Source: Gemmatimonas sp.
GTDB lineage: Bacteria; Gemmatimonadota; Gemmatimonadetes; Gemmatimonadales; Gemmatimonadaceae
Reading direction: 5' to 3'
DNA length: 35,108 nucleotides
Assembly (NCBI GenBank): GCA_013822285.1
Contig: PNKF01000006.1
Coordinates: 1 to 35,108, forward strand
The first letter of the stretch is position 1. Every line of letters begins with the position of its first letter. This document shows positions 1 through 8,631 of this stretch, piece after piece. Under the pieces are notes generated by a model, which saw only the letters and a list, made by a program, of their open reading frames with translations, made no database searches and had not been told where the DNA came from. A program made the translations under genes and the position numbers.

Positions 1-3000
1 CCTAGGCCGCCGCGGCCCACGCTGCGCTCCTTCCAAAGCGAGTACACGGCTGGAATGACGAGCAACGTGAGAATCGTGCTCGACACCATCCCGCCGATCA
101 TCGGCGCCGCGATGCGCCGCATCACCGTGCTGCCGGCACCGGTGCCCCACAGCAGGGGCAACAGGCCGCCCATAATCGCCGTGACCGTCATCATCTTCGG
201 GCGCACGCGCTCCACCGCGCCCTCCATCACCGCCTCGTAGAGATCGCGCAGCGAGGGCCGGCGTCCCTCTGCCGATTTCGCGGCCCAGGCGTGGTCCAGA
301 TAGATCAGCATCACCACACCGGTCTCGGCCGCAACTCCCGCGAGCGCGATGAAGCCAATCGCGACCGCCACCGACCAGTTGTAGCCTAGCGCCCAGAGGA
401 ACCAGATGCCCCCGACCAGCGCGAAGGGCAGGGACAGCATCACGATGAGCGACTCGCCGACACTCTTGAAATTGAAGTAGAGCAGCAGGAAGATCAGCGC
501 GAGCGTCGCCGGAATCACCAGCTTCATCTTCTCCTTCGCGCGCTGCATATACTCGTACTGGCCGCTCCAGACCACCGAGTACCCGGTGGGCAGCGTCACC
601 CGGGCAGCCACCTCCCGCTGGGCGTCCGCCACGTACCCGCCGATGTCGCGACCCGTGACGTCGACGTACACCCACGCCGTCGGCATCGCGCCCTCGGTCC
701 GCACCACCATCGGCCCGGCGACGGAGGATATCCGCGCAATCTGGCCGAGCGGCACCTGCGCCACGCCGCCGCTCGGCGCGGCCGATCCCCCCATCCCACC
801 CATCGCCGCAGCGGTGCTGCCGCCAGCCGCGTGCGCCACCGGGACAAGCACCGACGCGAGGCGCTCCGGCGTGTCGCGCAGTTCCTGGGGATATCGCACG
901 CGTACGCCGAACCGGCGGCGCCCTTCCACCGTCTGCGTGATTGTCATCCCTCCGATCGCGGTCGCAATCACCGCCTGCACATCGCCAACGTTCAATCCGT
1001 GCCGCGCCGCCGCCCGACGATCGATGTCAATGTCGAGATAGTAGCCGCTGACGGCGCGCTCGGCGAACGCACTCCGGGTGCCAGGGACCATTTGCACCGC
1101 GCTCTCGATCTCGCGACCGATGCGCTCCAGTTCGCGCAGATCGGGGCCGAACACCTTGATGCCGACAGGCGTCCGGATTCCGGTCGCGAGCATGTCGTTG
1201 CGCCCCTTGATCGGCATCGTCCACGCGTTCGTCACGCCGGGAAGCCGCACCGCCGAATCCATCGCCGCCACGAGTCGGTCGTACGTCATTCCCTCGCGCC
1301 ACATCTCCCGCGGGCGAAGCGTGATGGTCGTCTCGAACATGTCCAGCCCGGCCGGATCGGTCGCCGTGTTGGCGCGTCCGGCCTTCCCCCACACGTGCTC
1401 CACCTCGGGGAATGCGCGCAGGATGCCGTCCTGGATGCGCAGGATCTCGCGCGCCCGGGCCACGCTCACGCCCGGCAGCGTCGTGGGCATGAAGAGGATG
1501 GTTCCCTCCTCGAGGGTCGGCATAAACTCGCCGCCGATGCGCGTCCACGGGACCCACGTGACGACCACGGTCGCGACGGCGGCCGCGACGACCGGCCAGC
1601 GGTGGCGCAGGACGAACGTGATGAGCGGCCGATAGGCGCGCATCAATACGCGGTTCACCGGGTTCGCAGACTCGCGGTAGATGCGACCGCGCACGAAGAG
1701 GCCCATCGCCACGGGCACGAGGGTCACCGACAGTAGGCTCGACGCTGCCATCGCGAACGTCTTCGTGTACGCCAGCGGGCGGAACAGCCGTCCCTCTTGG
1801 CCTTCCAGCGCAAACACCGGCAGGAACGACACCGTGATAATAAGGAGGGAAAAGAAGAGCGCCGGGCCGACTTCCTGCGCTGCGGCCACGACGACGCGCC
1901 AGCGCTCCCGCGTCGACAGGACGCCGGTGTCGAGCCAGCGAGTCGTCGCGTCCTCCGCCTCCAGGCCAGCGGCTCGCCGCTGTGCCATCACAGCACGCTC
2001 CAGATGTTTGTGCAGGTTCTCAATCATCACAATTGCGGCATCGATCATCGCGCCGATGGCGATGGCGATGCCGCCGAGCGACATAATGTCCGCACCCACG
2101 CCCACGTAGCGCATCGCAATGAACGCCATCAGGATGCCGACCGGGAGCGTGATGATTGCCACCAGCGCGGACCGCGCGTGGAGCAGGAAGACGATGCACA
2201 CGAGCGCCACGACGAGGCTTTCCTCGAGCAACTTGCCGCGGAGCGTCTCGATCGCCCGCTCAATGAGATCACTCCGGTCGTACACGGGGCGCACGACCAC
2301 GCCTGGCGGCAGTCCGGGAGCGATTGCCGCCAGCCGCGCCTTCACGCGTTCGATGGTCGTCAGCGCGTTCTGGCCGAAGCGCATCACCACGATCGCACCG
2401 ACGGCGTCGCCGCGGCCGTCCAGTTCGGCGACGCCGCGGCGCACGGCGGGCCCGACGTTCACGCGCCCCAGTTCCGCCACCCGAATCGGCGTACCCGCTG
2501 GCGTCGCGCCCACCACCACGTTTTCGATGTCGGCCAGCGACTTGAGATAGCCGAGCCCGCGGACCATATACTCGCGCTCGGACAGCTCGACGACCATGGC
2601 CCCGATATCGGCGTTCGCTCCCTGAATCGCCTGCATCACGCGTGTCACGGGGATGCGGTACGCCAGCAGCTTCGCCGGGTCGAGGTCCACCTGGTACTGC
2701 TTCTCGTACCCCCCGAGCGTCGCGACCTCCGAGACCCCCGAAACAGCCGTGAGCTCATACCGCAGGTACCAGTCCTGAAGCGCCCGCAACTCCGCGAGAT
2801 CCATCCGCCCGGTCGTGTCTTCGAGCGCATACTGGTACACCCAGCCCAGTCCCGTCGCATCCGGGCCAAGCGTCGGCGAGACGGTGGTGGGCAGCCGTCC
2901 CTTCAACCCATTCAGATACTCGAGCACGCGGCTGCGCGCCCAATACAGGTCAGTATTGTCGTCGAAGATGATGTAGACAAAGGACACGCCGAAGTACGAG

Positions 3001-3254
3001 TAGCCGCGCACGACGCGCGCCCCCGGCACCTTCAACATCTCGGCGGCAATCGGATACGTGACCTGATCCTCGACGATCTGCGGCGCCTGCTCGCTGAACT
3101 CCGTCTGGATGATGACCTGGACGTCGCTCAAGTCCGGCAGGGCCTCCAACGGCGTCCGTTGCAGCGCGAGCACGCCGCCCCCGAGGGCGGCCACCATCGC
3201 GAGCGCAACGATGAACTTGTTGGCTACCGACCACTCAATGACGCGCTTCAGCAT
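1..3254 (-). CDS. cusA: Cu(I)/Ag(I) RND efflux pump, CusA type (3' end cut by window edge)
   Basis: Inner-membrane proton-driven pump that moves Cu(I)/Ag(I) out through CusB and CusC. It is absent from the supplied ORF track because no stop falls inside the window; I read 1084 open codons from ATG 3254 (MLKRVIEWSVANK). The TM4 motif AIGAMIDAAIVMIEN (about residues 395-413) matches the monovalent-metal HME4 signature AxGx4DAx6EN. Met589 (FMPTT), Met639 (LDMFETT) and Met688 (NDMLATG) keep the 50- and 49-residue spacing of the E. coli CusA methionine triad (573/623/672). The last visible residues (VIPAVYSLWKERS) are typical of the family C-terminus, so little is missing. About residues 803-828 hold a Gly/Ala/Met-rich insertion (GGSTAAAMGGMGGS). 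The gene starts 10 bp after the cusB stop, with a GAGG Shine-Dalgarno, and is the last gene of cusCBA. Confidence 0.93.
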   Translation of the reverse strand, partial: MLKRVIEWSVANKFIVALAMVAALGGGVLALQRTPLEALPDLSDVQVIIQTEFSEQAPQIVEDQVTYPIAAEMLKVPGARVVRGYSYFGVSFVYIIFDDNTDLYWARSRVLEYLNGLKGRLPTTVSPTLGPDATGLGWVYQYALEDTTGRMDLAELRALQDWYLRYELTAVSGVSEVATLGGYEKQYQVDLDPAKLLAYRIPVTRVMQAIQGANADIGAMVVELSEREYMVRGLGYLKSLADIENVVVGATPAGTPIRVAELGRVNVGPAVRRGVAELDGRGDAVGAIVVMRFGQNALTTIERVKARLAAIAPGLPPGVVVRPVYDRSDLIERAIETLRGKLLEESLVVALVCIVFLLHARSALVAIITLPVGILMAFIAMRYVGVGADIMSLGGIAIAIGAMIDAAIVMIENLHKHLERAVMAQRRAAGLEAEDATTRWLDTGVLSTRERWRVVVAAAQEVGPALFFSLLIITVSFLPVFALEGQEGRLFRPLAYTKTFAMAASSLLSVTLVPVAMGLFVRGRIYRESANPVNRVLMRAYRPLITFVLRHRWPVVAAAVATVVVTWVPWTRIGGEFMPTLEEGTILFMPTTLPGVSVARAREILRIQDGILRAFPEVEHVWGKAGRANTATDPAGLDMFETTITLRPREMWREGMTYDRLVAAMDSAVRLPGVTNAWTMPIKGRNDMLATGIRTPVGIKVFGPDLRELERIGREIESAVQMVPGTRSAFAERAVSGYYLDIDIDRRAAARHGLNVGDVQAVIATAIGGMTITQTVEGRRRFGVRVRYPQELRDTPERLASVLVPVAHAAGGSTAAAMGGMGGSAAPSGGVAQVPLGQIARISSVAGPMVVRTEGAMPTAWVYVDVTGRDIGGYVADAQREVAARVTLPTGYSVVWSGQYEYMQRAKEKMKLVIPATLALIFLLLYFNFKSVGESLIVMLSLPFALVGGIWFLWALGYNWSVAVAIGFIALAGVAAETGVVMLIYLDHAWAAKSAEGRRPSLRDLYEAVMEGAVERVRPKMMTVTAIMGGLLPLLWGTGAGSTVMRRIAAPMIGGMVSSTILTLLVIPAVYSLWKERSVGRGGL

Positions 3255-3264
3255 AGCCGTGGCC

Positions 3265-4587
3265 TCAGTGATCGTGTTTGGTGGGCGCGGCCGTCGAGTC
3301 CGCCTTGCTTGCCTTCGGCGCGCTCGTGCTCCCGACGGGCGGCGTGCTAATCGCCATTCCCGGCATCCCAGCCATCCCCCCGAGCGCGGACCCGAGATTC
3401 GACTCCGCGTCCACCAAGAACGTCGCCGAGGCGACGACCGTCTCGCCGACCTGCAGCCCCGACCGGATCTCCGCACGGGTATCCGTCGAGATGCCGCGGA
3501 CGACGTCCCGCGGCTCGAGGACTCCATCCGCGCGCTGCACGAAGACGAGGTCGCGGCGGCCCGTCGAGAGTACCGCCGAGCGCGGAACGTGCAGCACCGG
3601 CCGCGAACTCGTGGACCGGATGCGCACCGTCGCGTACATCCCGGGCCGCAGATGGCCGGCGCGGTTGTCGAGTTCCACGCGCATCCGCATCGTCCGCGTC
3701 TCGGGGTTCACCGTCGGCTGCAGAAACACGATCCGACCGACCTGTGATTCCCCGGGGCGCGCGTCCATTTCGATCTCGACCGACTGGCCGATGGACACCA
3801 TCGAGACGTCCCGTTCGAAGACTTCGCCCTCCACCCAGACCTTCGAGAGGTCGGCGATGCGATAGAGGGGATCGCCGGCCATAATGCGCTGGCCCTCGAG
3901 CACGTACTTGTCCAAGACGACGCCCGAATACGGTGCCCTGATCACGAGCACCTTCGGCACGGCGCCGGAGCGCTCCACGCGTTCGACCTCGTCGGCGGGC
4001 ACATCCCAGTTCAACAGGCGCTCACGCGCCGACTGATGAAGACGCTGCGCACCTTCGACCGTCGCGCTGTCCGCGCCGGCCACGTCCCGCACGAGGGCCT
4101 GCGCGAGCACCAACTCGCGTTCGGCACTCACCAGCATCGGCGAGTACGTCGCCAGCAGCGACTCTCCCGCGCTGACGAAGCGGCCGGTGAAATCGACGTA
4201 CAGTCGGTCCACCCAGCCGTCGAACTTGAGACTCACGGTGCGAACCCGGGTCTCGTCGTAGGTCACTTGGCCAGTGCTCCGAACCTCTTGGGCGAGCGGA
4301 CTACGCTCGACCGACGCAAACGTGACACCGATACGGCGCGCCGCCGCCGCGTCGAGCATCACGGGCTGCGCCGAACCGGTGCCCGCCGCCGCTCCGTGTG
4401 CGTGCCCGGCGGACTCGGCCGCTGGACCCTCGTCGCGGGAGGCGAGGACTGCGGCCACAATGGCGCCACCGATCAGCACCGCGCCGATCAGCCAGCGGCG
4501 CCAACGAATGCCGGGTGCAGCGGCATCGGCGTCGAACACGGTCGCGTCATCGGATGGAGTGGTCCCTGTTTCGTGAGCCTCGGACAT
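3265..4587 (-). CDS. cusB: Periplasmic adaptor (membrane fusion protein), CusB type
   Basis: Adaptor that links the CusA pump to the outer-membrane channel and, in CusB proteins, also receives metal. Of the 531-codon ORF only the last 440 residues are used: MSEAHETG at 4587 overlaps the cusC stop as TGATG, and the upstream extension is a shadow of cusC. An N-terminal membrane anchor (WLIGAVLIGGAIVAAVLAS, about residues 30-50) is followed by an HAHG segment, the lipoyl/hairpin region (VRTVSLKFDGWVDRL ... LEGQRIMAGDPLYRIADLSKVWVEGEV) and the beta-barrel (VNPETRTMRMRVELDN, LRPGMYATVRI). The C-terminus is Met-rich (GGMAGMPGMAIS) and ends KHDH, which could add metal ligands. No CxxC or YHS-type metal domain and no fused CusF domain is visible. 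It is translationally coupled to cusC. Confidence 0.92.
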   Translation of the reverse strand: MSEAHETGTTPSDDATVFDADAAAPGIRWRRWLIGAVLIGGAIVAAVLASRDEGPAAESAGHAHGAAAGTGSAQPVMLDAAAARRIGVTFASVERSPLAQEVRSTGQVTYDETRVRTVSLKFDGWVDRLYVDFTGRFVSAGESLLATYSPMLVSAERELVLAQALVRDVAGADSATVEGAQRLHQSARERLLNWDVPADEVERVERSGAVPKVLVIRAPYSGVVLDKYVLEGQRIMAGDPLYRIADLSKVWVEGEVFERDVSMVSIGQSVEIEMDARPGESQVGRIVFLQPTVNPETRTMRMRVELDNRAGHLRPGMYATVRIRSTSSRPVLHVPRSAVLSTGRRDLVFVQRADGVLEPRDVVRGISTDTRAEIRSGLQVGETVVASATFLVDAESNLGSALGGMAGMPGMAISTPPVGSTSAPKASKADSTAAPTKHDH

Positions 4588-5969
4588 CAGCCTTCGCCTC
4601 CCGGCGCAAGGCGGCCGGTGTTGGAGTCCATCAGTTCGCGCCCCAAGAGCATCTCGAGGTCGGACAACGCCATCCCCTCGGCTGCTTCGAGCGCCGCAAG
4701 TTCCTGCTCGTATCGATTCACAATCGCTTGATTGTCGAGCAGGGTCATCAGGTTCACGGTCCCGACGCGATACGCGGCGAGGGCCGCCGTGACGGCGGCG
4801 CGCGATTGCGGCAGCACCGTGGTGCGATACAGCGCCTGCAGATTCCGCGCACGCTGCCATTGTGCGTAGGCTTCCCCGACGCGAGCGCGCGTCTCGGCAC
4901 GCATCGCCGCGAGGTCCGCCGCCGCCATCGCCCGCATCGCCGCCGATTCGTCCCGCATCCGTAGCTGCCGATCACGCGCGAACACCGGCACCGACGCCCC
5001 AAGCATCAGACTCGCCATCCGCTCCGGCCCCCCCACGCCCCCTCGCTGGCCGTACTGAAGCCCCACCTCGACGTCAGGCCAAATCTCGCGGCGAGCGCGC
5101 GTCTCGTCCGCCTCCGCTGCGCGCAGGTCGGCCTGGCCGCCGCGAATCATCGGACGCGTCTCTGCCGCGACCACCACCAGCGAGTCAAGCGACGGCAAGT
5201 CCGGCGGGAACTGCGGCAGGAGCATCGGTGCCGTCGCCGAATCCATCGGCTCATCAAGCAGCCCACTCAGTCGGGACAGCGCCACGAGACGCATCGCCCG
5301 CATCGCCACGATCTCCTCAGTCATCCGGGCCACTTCGACCCGCGCCTTGAGAACATCCGCTTGGGAGGCTTCGCCGACGCGATACATGGCGTCCGCCGTC
5401 TGCGCGATGTCCTCCATGAGGCTGCGCGTCGTCAGCGCGATGCTGATGGCGCGCTCCGCCGTGTAGACATCGTAGAACGCAGTCGCGACAGCGGCTCGGA
5501 CTTCCCAGCGGAGGTCCGCCGCGCGCGCGCGCGCTCCGCTCGACCGAGCGTCGGCCGCCGACGCGGCGAGGCCCAGCTTGCCCGCGGTGGGCAGCATCTG
5601 CGTCACTTGCACCTGCGTCATCCCCAGCGGATTCATTGGACCAAGGCCGGGCAACGACCGGTTCATCAGGCCGAGCTGTACGTTGGGATCCGGTGGGCGC
5701 GATGCACCGGGCACCCGCGCACTCGCCGCCTCGGCGAGGGCCGTCGCGGCGAGAATGCGCGGATTCTCCCGCGCAGCGACTTCGTAGAGCGCGCCCAACC
5801 GAGTCCCGACGCTGGACGACTCGTTCCCTTGCCCGGCGAGCAGTGAGGCAGAGAGAGGCACCAGCGCGCCGACCCGAAGCAGGCGGCGCGGCCACCCGCG
5901 TCGCCGCGCGTGTCCACCTCGGGAACGCGTGTGCGTCGCATCAGGGACGACCACTTCGGATTCGCTCAC
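4587..5969 (-). CDS. cusC: TolC-family outer-membrane factor, CusC type
   Basis: Outer-membrane channel of the Cus pump. The ORF opens at a TTG (6044), but I prefer GTG at 5969 (VSESEVVVPDATH), about 460 residues, because GGAGCGAGG lies 8 nt upstream; a GTG at 5978 is also possible. A signal segment (RRLLRVGALVPLSASLLAGQ) leads to two OEP-like repeats rich in long Ala/Arg/Glu helices. Recognisable spots are PDPNVQLGLMNRSLPGLGPMNPLGMTQVQVTQMLPTAGK and a C-terminal ALAAYRVGTVNLMTLLDNQ. Length is normal for TolC-type factors. First gene of cusCBA; the stop overlaps the cusB start (TGATG). The leader between the promoter dyad at 6091-6111 and GTG 5969 is about 120 nt. The Cu/Ag assignment comes from the neighbouring CusA. 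Confidence 0.88.
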   Translation of the reverse strand: MSESEVVVPDATHTRSRGGHARRRGWPRRLLRVGALVPLSASLLAGQGNESSSVGTRLGALYEVAARENPRILAATALAEAASARVPGASRPPDPNVQLGLMNRSLPGLGPMNPLGMTQVQVTQMLPTAGKLGLAASAADARSSGARARAADLRWEVRAAVATAFYDVYTAERAISIALTTRSLMEDIAQTADAMYRVGEASQADVLKARVEVARMTEEIVAMRAMRLVALSRLSGLLDEPMDSATAPMLLPQFPPDLPSLDSLVVVAAETRPMIRGGQADLRAAEADETRARREIWPDVEVGLQYGQRGGVGGPERMASLMLGASVPVFARDRQLRMRDESAAMRAMAAADLAAMRAETRARVGEAYAQWQRARNLQALYRTTVLPQSRAAVTAALAAYRVGTVNLMTLLDNQAIVNRYEQELAALEAAEGMALSDLEMLLGRELMDSNTGRLAPGGEG

Positions 5970-6090
5970 AGAGTGCACCTCGCTCCAGTCAGGATTGATG
6001 CCGTCGCACGCTCGTCGGAGTCCGACTTCGCGATATTGCGACAACGGAAGATTGGCCTATGCGCGCCGCGTAACCTGTCGGTAGCCCGCT

Positions 6091-6111
6091 GGTTTTATGT
6101 AGGGTAAAACC
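6091..6111 (-). promoter_or_regulatory. Putative BlaI/CopY-type operator of cusCBA
   Basis: Perfect inverted repeat GGTTTTA-CCCTACA-TAAAACC read on the minus strand. It contains TTTAC-N5-ATAAA, one base off the TTTAC-N5-GTAAA pattern seen at 12336-12352 and 14589-14609. It overlaps the proposed -10 and spacer of the cusCBA promoter, as expected of a repressor site. That the BlaI-like protein encoded at 12998 binds here is inference. Confidence 0.6.
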
Positions 6112-6124
6112 CCACTCCAGTCAA
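6094..6124 (-). promoter_or_regulatory. Putative cusCBA promoter
   Basis: On the minus strand TTGACT (6124-6119) is a good -35 match. Candidate -10 boxes are TACATA (17-bp spacer) or CATAAA (19-bp spacer); both lie within the dyad. The 19-bp option would resemble MerR-type promoters, but no MerR gene is in the window. The transcript would run into cusC about 120 nt downstream. Confidence 0.5.
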
Positions 6125-6534
6125 CCATAGGCTTCGGGCCCCACGGCACACGCGGTTCACGGATGCGGCGTGCTTCAGAGAAAATCGTGCGGAGTTGCCC
6201 CGCCCTCACGCGCTCGGTGCGCGCGCTCGCGATGGCAGATCTCAGCCCTGCGCAGAAGCGCCTCGCGGCCTTCGCACAGCTCCCCGGCAGTGTCCTCGAC
6301 CCACGCATCAGCCGCAATCACGGCCCGGCGCCGAACCCACGGCCATGTCGATCCCTCCGCCGGTGTGGAGTCGAGCCCGCGCGCTTCCATCTCCGGCTAT
6401 CGCGAGTGGTCATCGCGAGCACGGATTCGTACCGATTGTCGCGCATCGCGTCGGTTGCCCCCACGACGGCCCCTGTCGAGACCCCGACCATCGCAGACGG
6501 TCGCACCCGCGTGAGGTTCGCGACGCGTCAGGCG
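6125..6534. other. Intergenic stretch without a supported gene
   Basis: About 410 bp between the ATPase stop and the cusCBA promoter. Short overlapping ORFs exist in several frames; for example a minus-strand frame ends 'CHRERAHRAREGGATPHDF', and another contains 'MRDNRYESVLAMTTRDS'. None has a good Shine-Dalgarno, a recognisable domain or a frame that stays open across the region. It may be gene remnant or plain spacer. No clear rho-independent terminator was seen after the ATPase. Confidence 0.4.
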
Positions 6535-8631
6535 TCACAGGCGCGTGCGCTTCAGCAACTGCGCGTTGATGGCCACGACGACCGTGCTGGCGGACATGAG
6601 CACCGCGCCAAGCGCCGGTGTGAGGAGTATTCCCCACGCCGCGAGAGCCCCGGCGGCCAGCGGAATTGCCACGATGTTGTATCCCGCCGCCCACCACAGA
6701 TTCTGAAGCATCTTCCGGTAAGTCGCCCGAGAGAGCGTAATGATCCGCGGAATGTCGCGAGGGTCGGATCGCACCAAGACGATATCTCCCGCCTCGACCG
6801 CCACGTCCGTGCCAGCCCCGATCGCAATCCCGACATCGGCGGTGACGAGCGCGGGAGCGTCGTTCACGCCGTCGCCGACCATCGCGACCCGCTTCCCGCG
6901 TGCCTGAAGGCCCTGCACGTGCCGCGCCTTGTCCTCCGGCAGCACCTGCGAAAACACGGTATCAATGCCGAGCTCGGCGGCCACGGCGTTGGCGACGGCA
7001 TGGGCGTCCCCGGTGAGCATCGCGACCTCGACGTTCAGCGAATGCAATGCCCGGATGGCCTCCCGACTCTCCTCGCGGATGCCATCAGCCACCGCAAAGA
7101 CGGCGAGGACCGAGGAGCCGCGCAGGAGGTGAATCGCGGCTTGTCCGCGCGTCGCGGCGCGCGCGCTTGCCAGCTGAAGGGCCTCGGGAACGGCGGCCGA
7201 AGCGGCGGCGAGAAGCGCCGGGCCACCCAGCTGATACGCGACGCCGTCCACGACGGCTTCGATTCCCCGCCCCGGAATGGACCGCACGGCCGTCGCTTCC
7301 GGCACGATGAGGCCGCGGTCGATCGCGGACCGGACGATGCCGCGGGCGATGGGGTGTTCCGACTCCGATTCCACCGCCGCCGCGATGCCGAGCGCGGCGT
7401 CGGAGGTCAGTCCCTCGGTGGCGGTGAGCTCGACCACCCGGAATTCCCCAAGCGTGAGGGTGCCAGTTTTGTCGAAGATGACCGTGTCGAGATTTCGCGC
7501 TTCCTCAAGGCCGCGCCGATCCCGCACGAGCAGCCCGTTGCGCGCCCCCATTGCCGTCGAGTTCGCCACGACGAGCGGCACGGCGAGCCCCAGCGCGTGC
7601 GGGCAGGCAATCACGAGCACCGTCACCACCCGGACGATGGCAAAATCGAGCGGCGCACCGAGCAGCTGCCACGCGATGAACGTCACTGCGGCCGACGCGA
7701 CCGCGATGATAGTCAAGATGCGCGCCGCGCGGTCCGCGAGGTGCTGGGCCCGCGACTTCGACGTCTGCGCCTCCGCCACGAGTCGCATGATGCCGGACAG
7801 CTTGGTCTGGTCGCCGGTGTGCGTGACCTCCACCCGCAGGGGACCGGCACCGTTCACCGTCGCCGCGATCACGTCATCGCCCTCGTGCTTCTTGACCGGT
7901 CGCGATTCCCCCGTGATCATCGCCTCGTCCAGCGAGCTCTCGCCCCGACGCACCACGCCGTCCGCCGGCACCCGCTCCCCGGGGCGCACCAACACGAGGT
8001 CGCCAACGCGGAGCGCGCTGACTGGGACAACCTCCTCGCCCTCCGCGAGTATGCGCGTCGCCCGATCCGGCAGGAGCTTCGCAAGTTCCTTCAGGGCGCC
8101 CTGGGCCTGCTGAATCGAACGCATCTCGATCCAATGACCGAGCAGCATGATCGTGACCAGCGTCGCCAGTTCCCACCAGAGCGCCTCAGTCTTGATGAGC
8201 CCGATCTGAACGATCCACGAGAAGACGAACGCCACGCCAATCGCCAAGGAGATGAGCGTCATCATCCCGGGCAGGCGACTCCGCAGTTCGCGCACCGCTC
8301 CACGCACAAACACCAATCCCCCATACAGGAACACGACGGTGCCCAGCACGGGGGGTATCCAGGCCGAACCCGGAATCAGCGGTGCGCGGAAGCGAAGGAG
8401 TTCCTCAATGTGCGGAGACCACGCAACGACCGGGACAGTCAGGGCGAGGGACAGCCAGAACCGGTCGCGGAACATCGCCGGGCTGTGTCCCGCGTGCTGA
8501 TCGTGTCCCGCGTGCGGATCGTGCCCCGCGTGCGGATCGTGCCCCGCGTGCGGATCGTGCCCCGCGTCCTCTCCCTGCCCAGGCTGCGCGCTGCGGGGCT
8601 CGGGCGGCGTGTGGCCTTGATGACCGCTCAT
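6535..8631 (-). CDS. Copper-translocating P1B-type ATPase, CPH (CopB/P1B-3) class
   Basis: ATP-driven inner-membrane copper exporter, 698 residues from ATG 8631 (MSGHQGHTPPEP). This start overlaps the upstream stop as ATGA; the longer ORF start at 8748 lies inside the previous gene. The N-terminus has no CxxC HMA domain but a His-rich tandem repeat (AGHDPH units, about residues 22-48). Family motifs in order are ITGESRPV (actuator), ACPHALGLAVP in TM6 (about residue 343), DKTGTLTLGEF (phosphorylated Asp about 383), SEHPIA, MLTGD, GDGVNDAPAL, NLWWAAGYN and a final MSASTVVVAINA. CPH plus MSxST fits the P1B-3 class described for Cu(II)/Ag/Cu(I) export. It is the last gene of the minus-strand oxidase operon. 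The name CopB is used for this class but also for the outer-membrane protein at 9559, so no symbol is given. Confidence 0.92.
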   Translation of the reverse strand: MSGHQGHTPPEPRSAQPGQGEDAGHDPHAGHDPHAGHDPHAGHDQHAGHSPAMFRDRFWLSLALTVPVVAWSPHIEELLRFRAPLIPGSAWIPPVLGTVVFLYGGLVFVRGAVRELRSRLPGMMTLISLAIGVAFVFSWIVQIGLIKTEALWWELATLVTIMLLGHWIEMRSIQQAQGALKELAKLLPDRATRILAEGEEVVPVSALRVGDLVLVRPGERVPADGVVRRGESSLDEAMITGESRPVKKHEGDDVIAATVNGAGPLRVEVTHTGDQTKLSGIMRLVAEAQTSKSRAQHLADRAARILTIIAVASAAVTFIAWQLLGAPLDFAIVRVVTVLVIACPHALGLAVPLVVANSTAMGARNGLLVRDRRGLEEARNLDTVIFDKTGTLTLGEFRVVELTATEGLTSDAALGIAAAVESESEHPIARGIVRSAIDRGLIVPEATAVRSIPGRGIEAVVDGVAYQLGGPALLAAASAAVPEALQLASARAATRGQAAIHLLRGSSVLAVFAVADGIREESREAIRALHSLNVEVAMLTGDAHAVANAVAAELGIDTVFSQVLPEDKARHVQGLQARGKRVAMVGDGVNDAPALVTADVGIAIGAGTDVAVEAGDIVLVRSDPRDIPRIITLSRATYRKMLQNLWWAAGYNIVAIPLAAGALAAWGILLTPALGAVLMSASTVVVAINAQLLKRTRL
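8487..8567 (-). repeat. 18-bp in-frame tandem repeat encoding a His-rich domain
   Basis: Four full units and half a fifth of an 18-bp repeat (minus strand, close to GATCCGCACGCGGGGCAC) encode AGHDPH repeats at the ATPase N-terminus. Three units are identical or nearly so; the first differs at two positions. The period is six codons, so copy-number change would keep the frame. The His/Asp content suggests a flexible metal-binding leader replacing HMA domains. Confidence 0.9.

Noticed and set aside
1797-3350. 517-codon plus-strand ORF
   Set aside because: Shadow of cusA, whose true minus-strand frame is missing from the track only because it is open at the window edge.
6091-6124. MerR/CueR-type promoter for cusCBA
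   Set aside because: A 19-bp spacer is possible, but no MerR-family gene is in the window and the dyad matches the two other BlaI-type sites.
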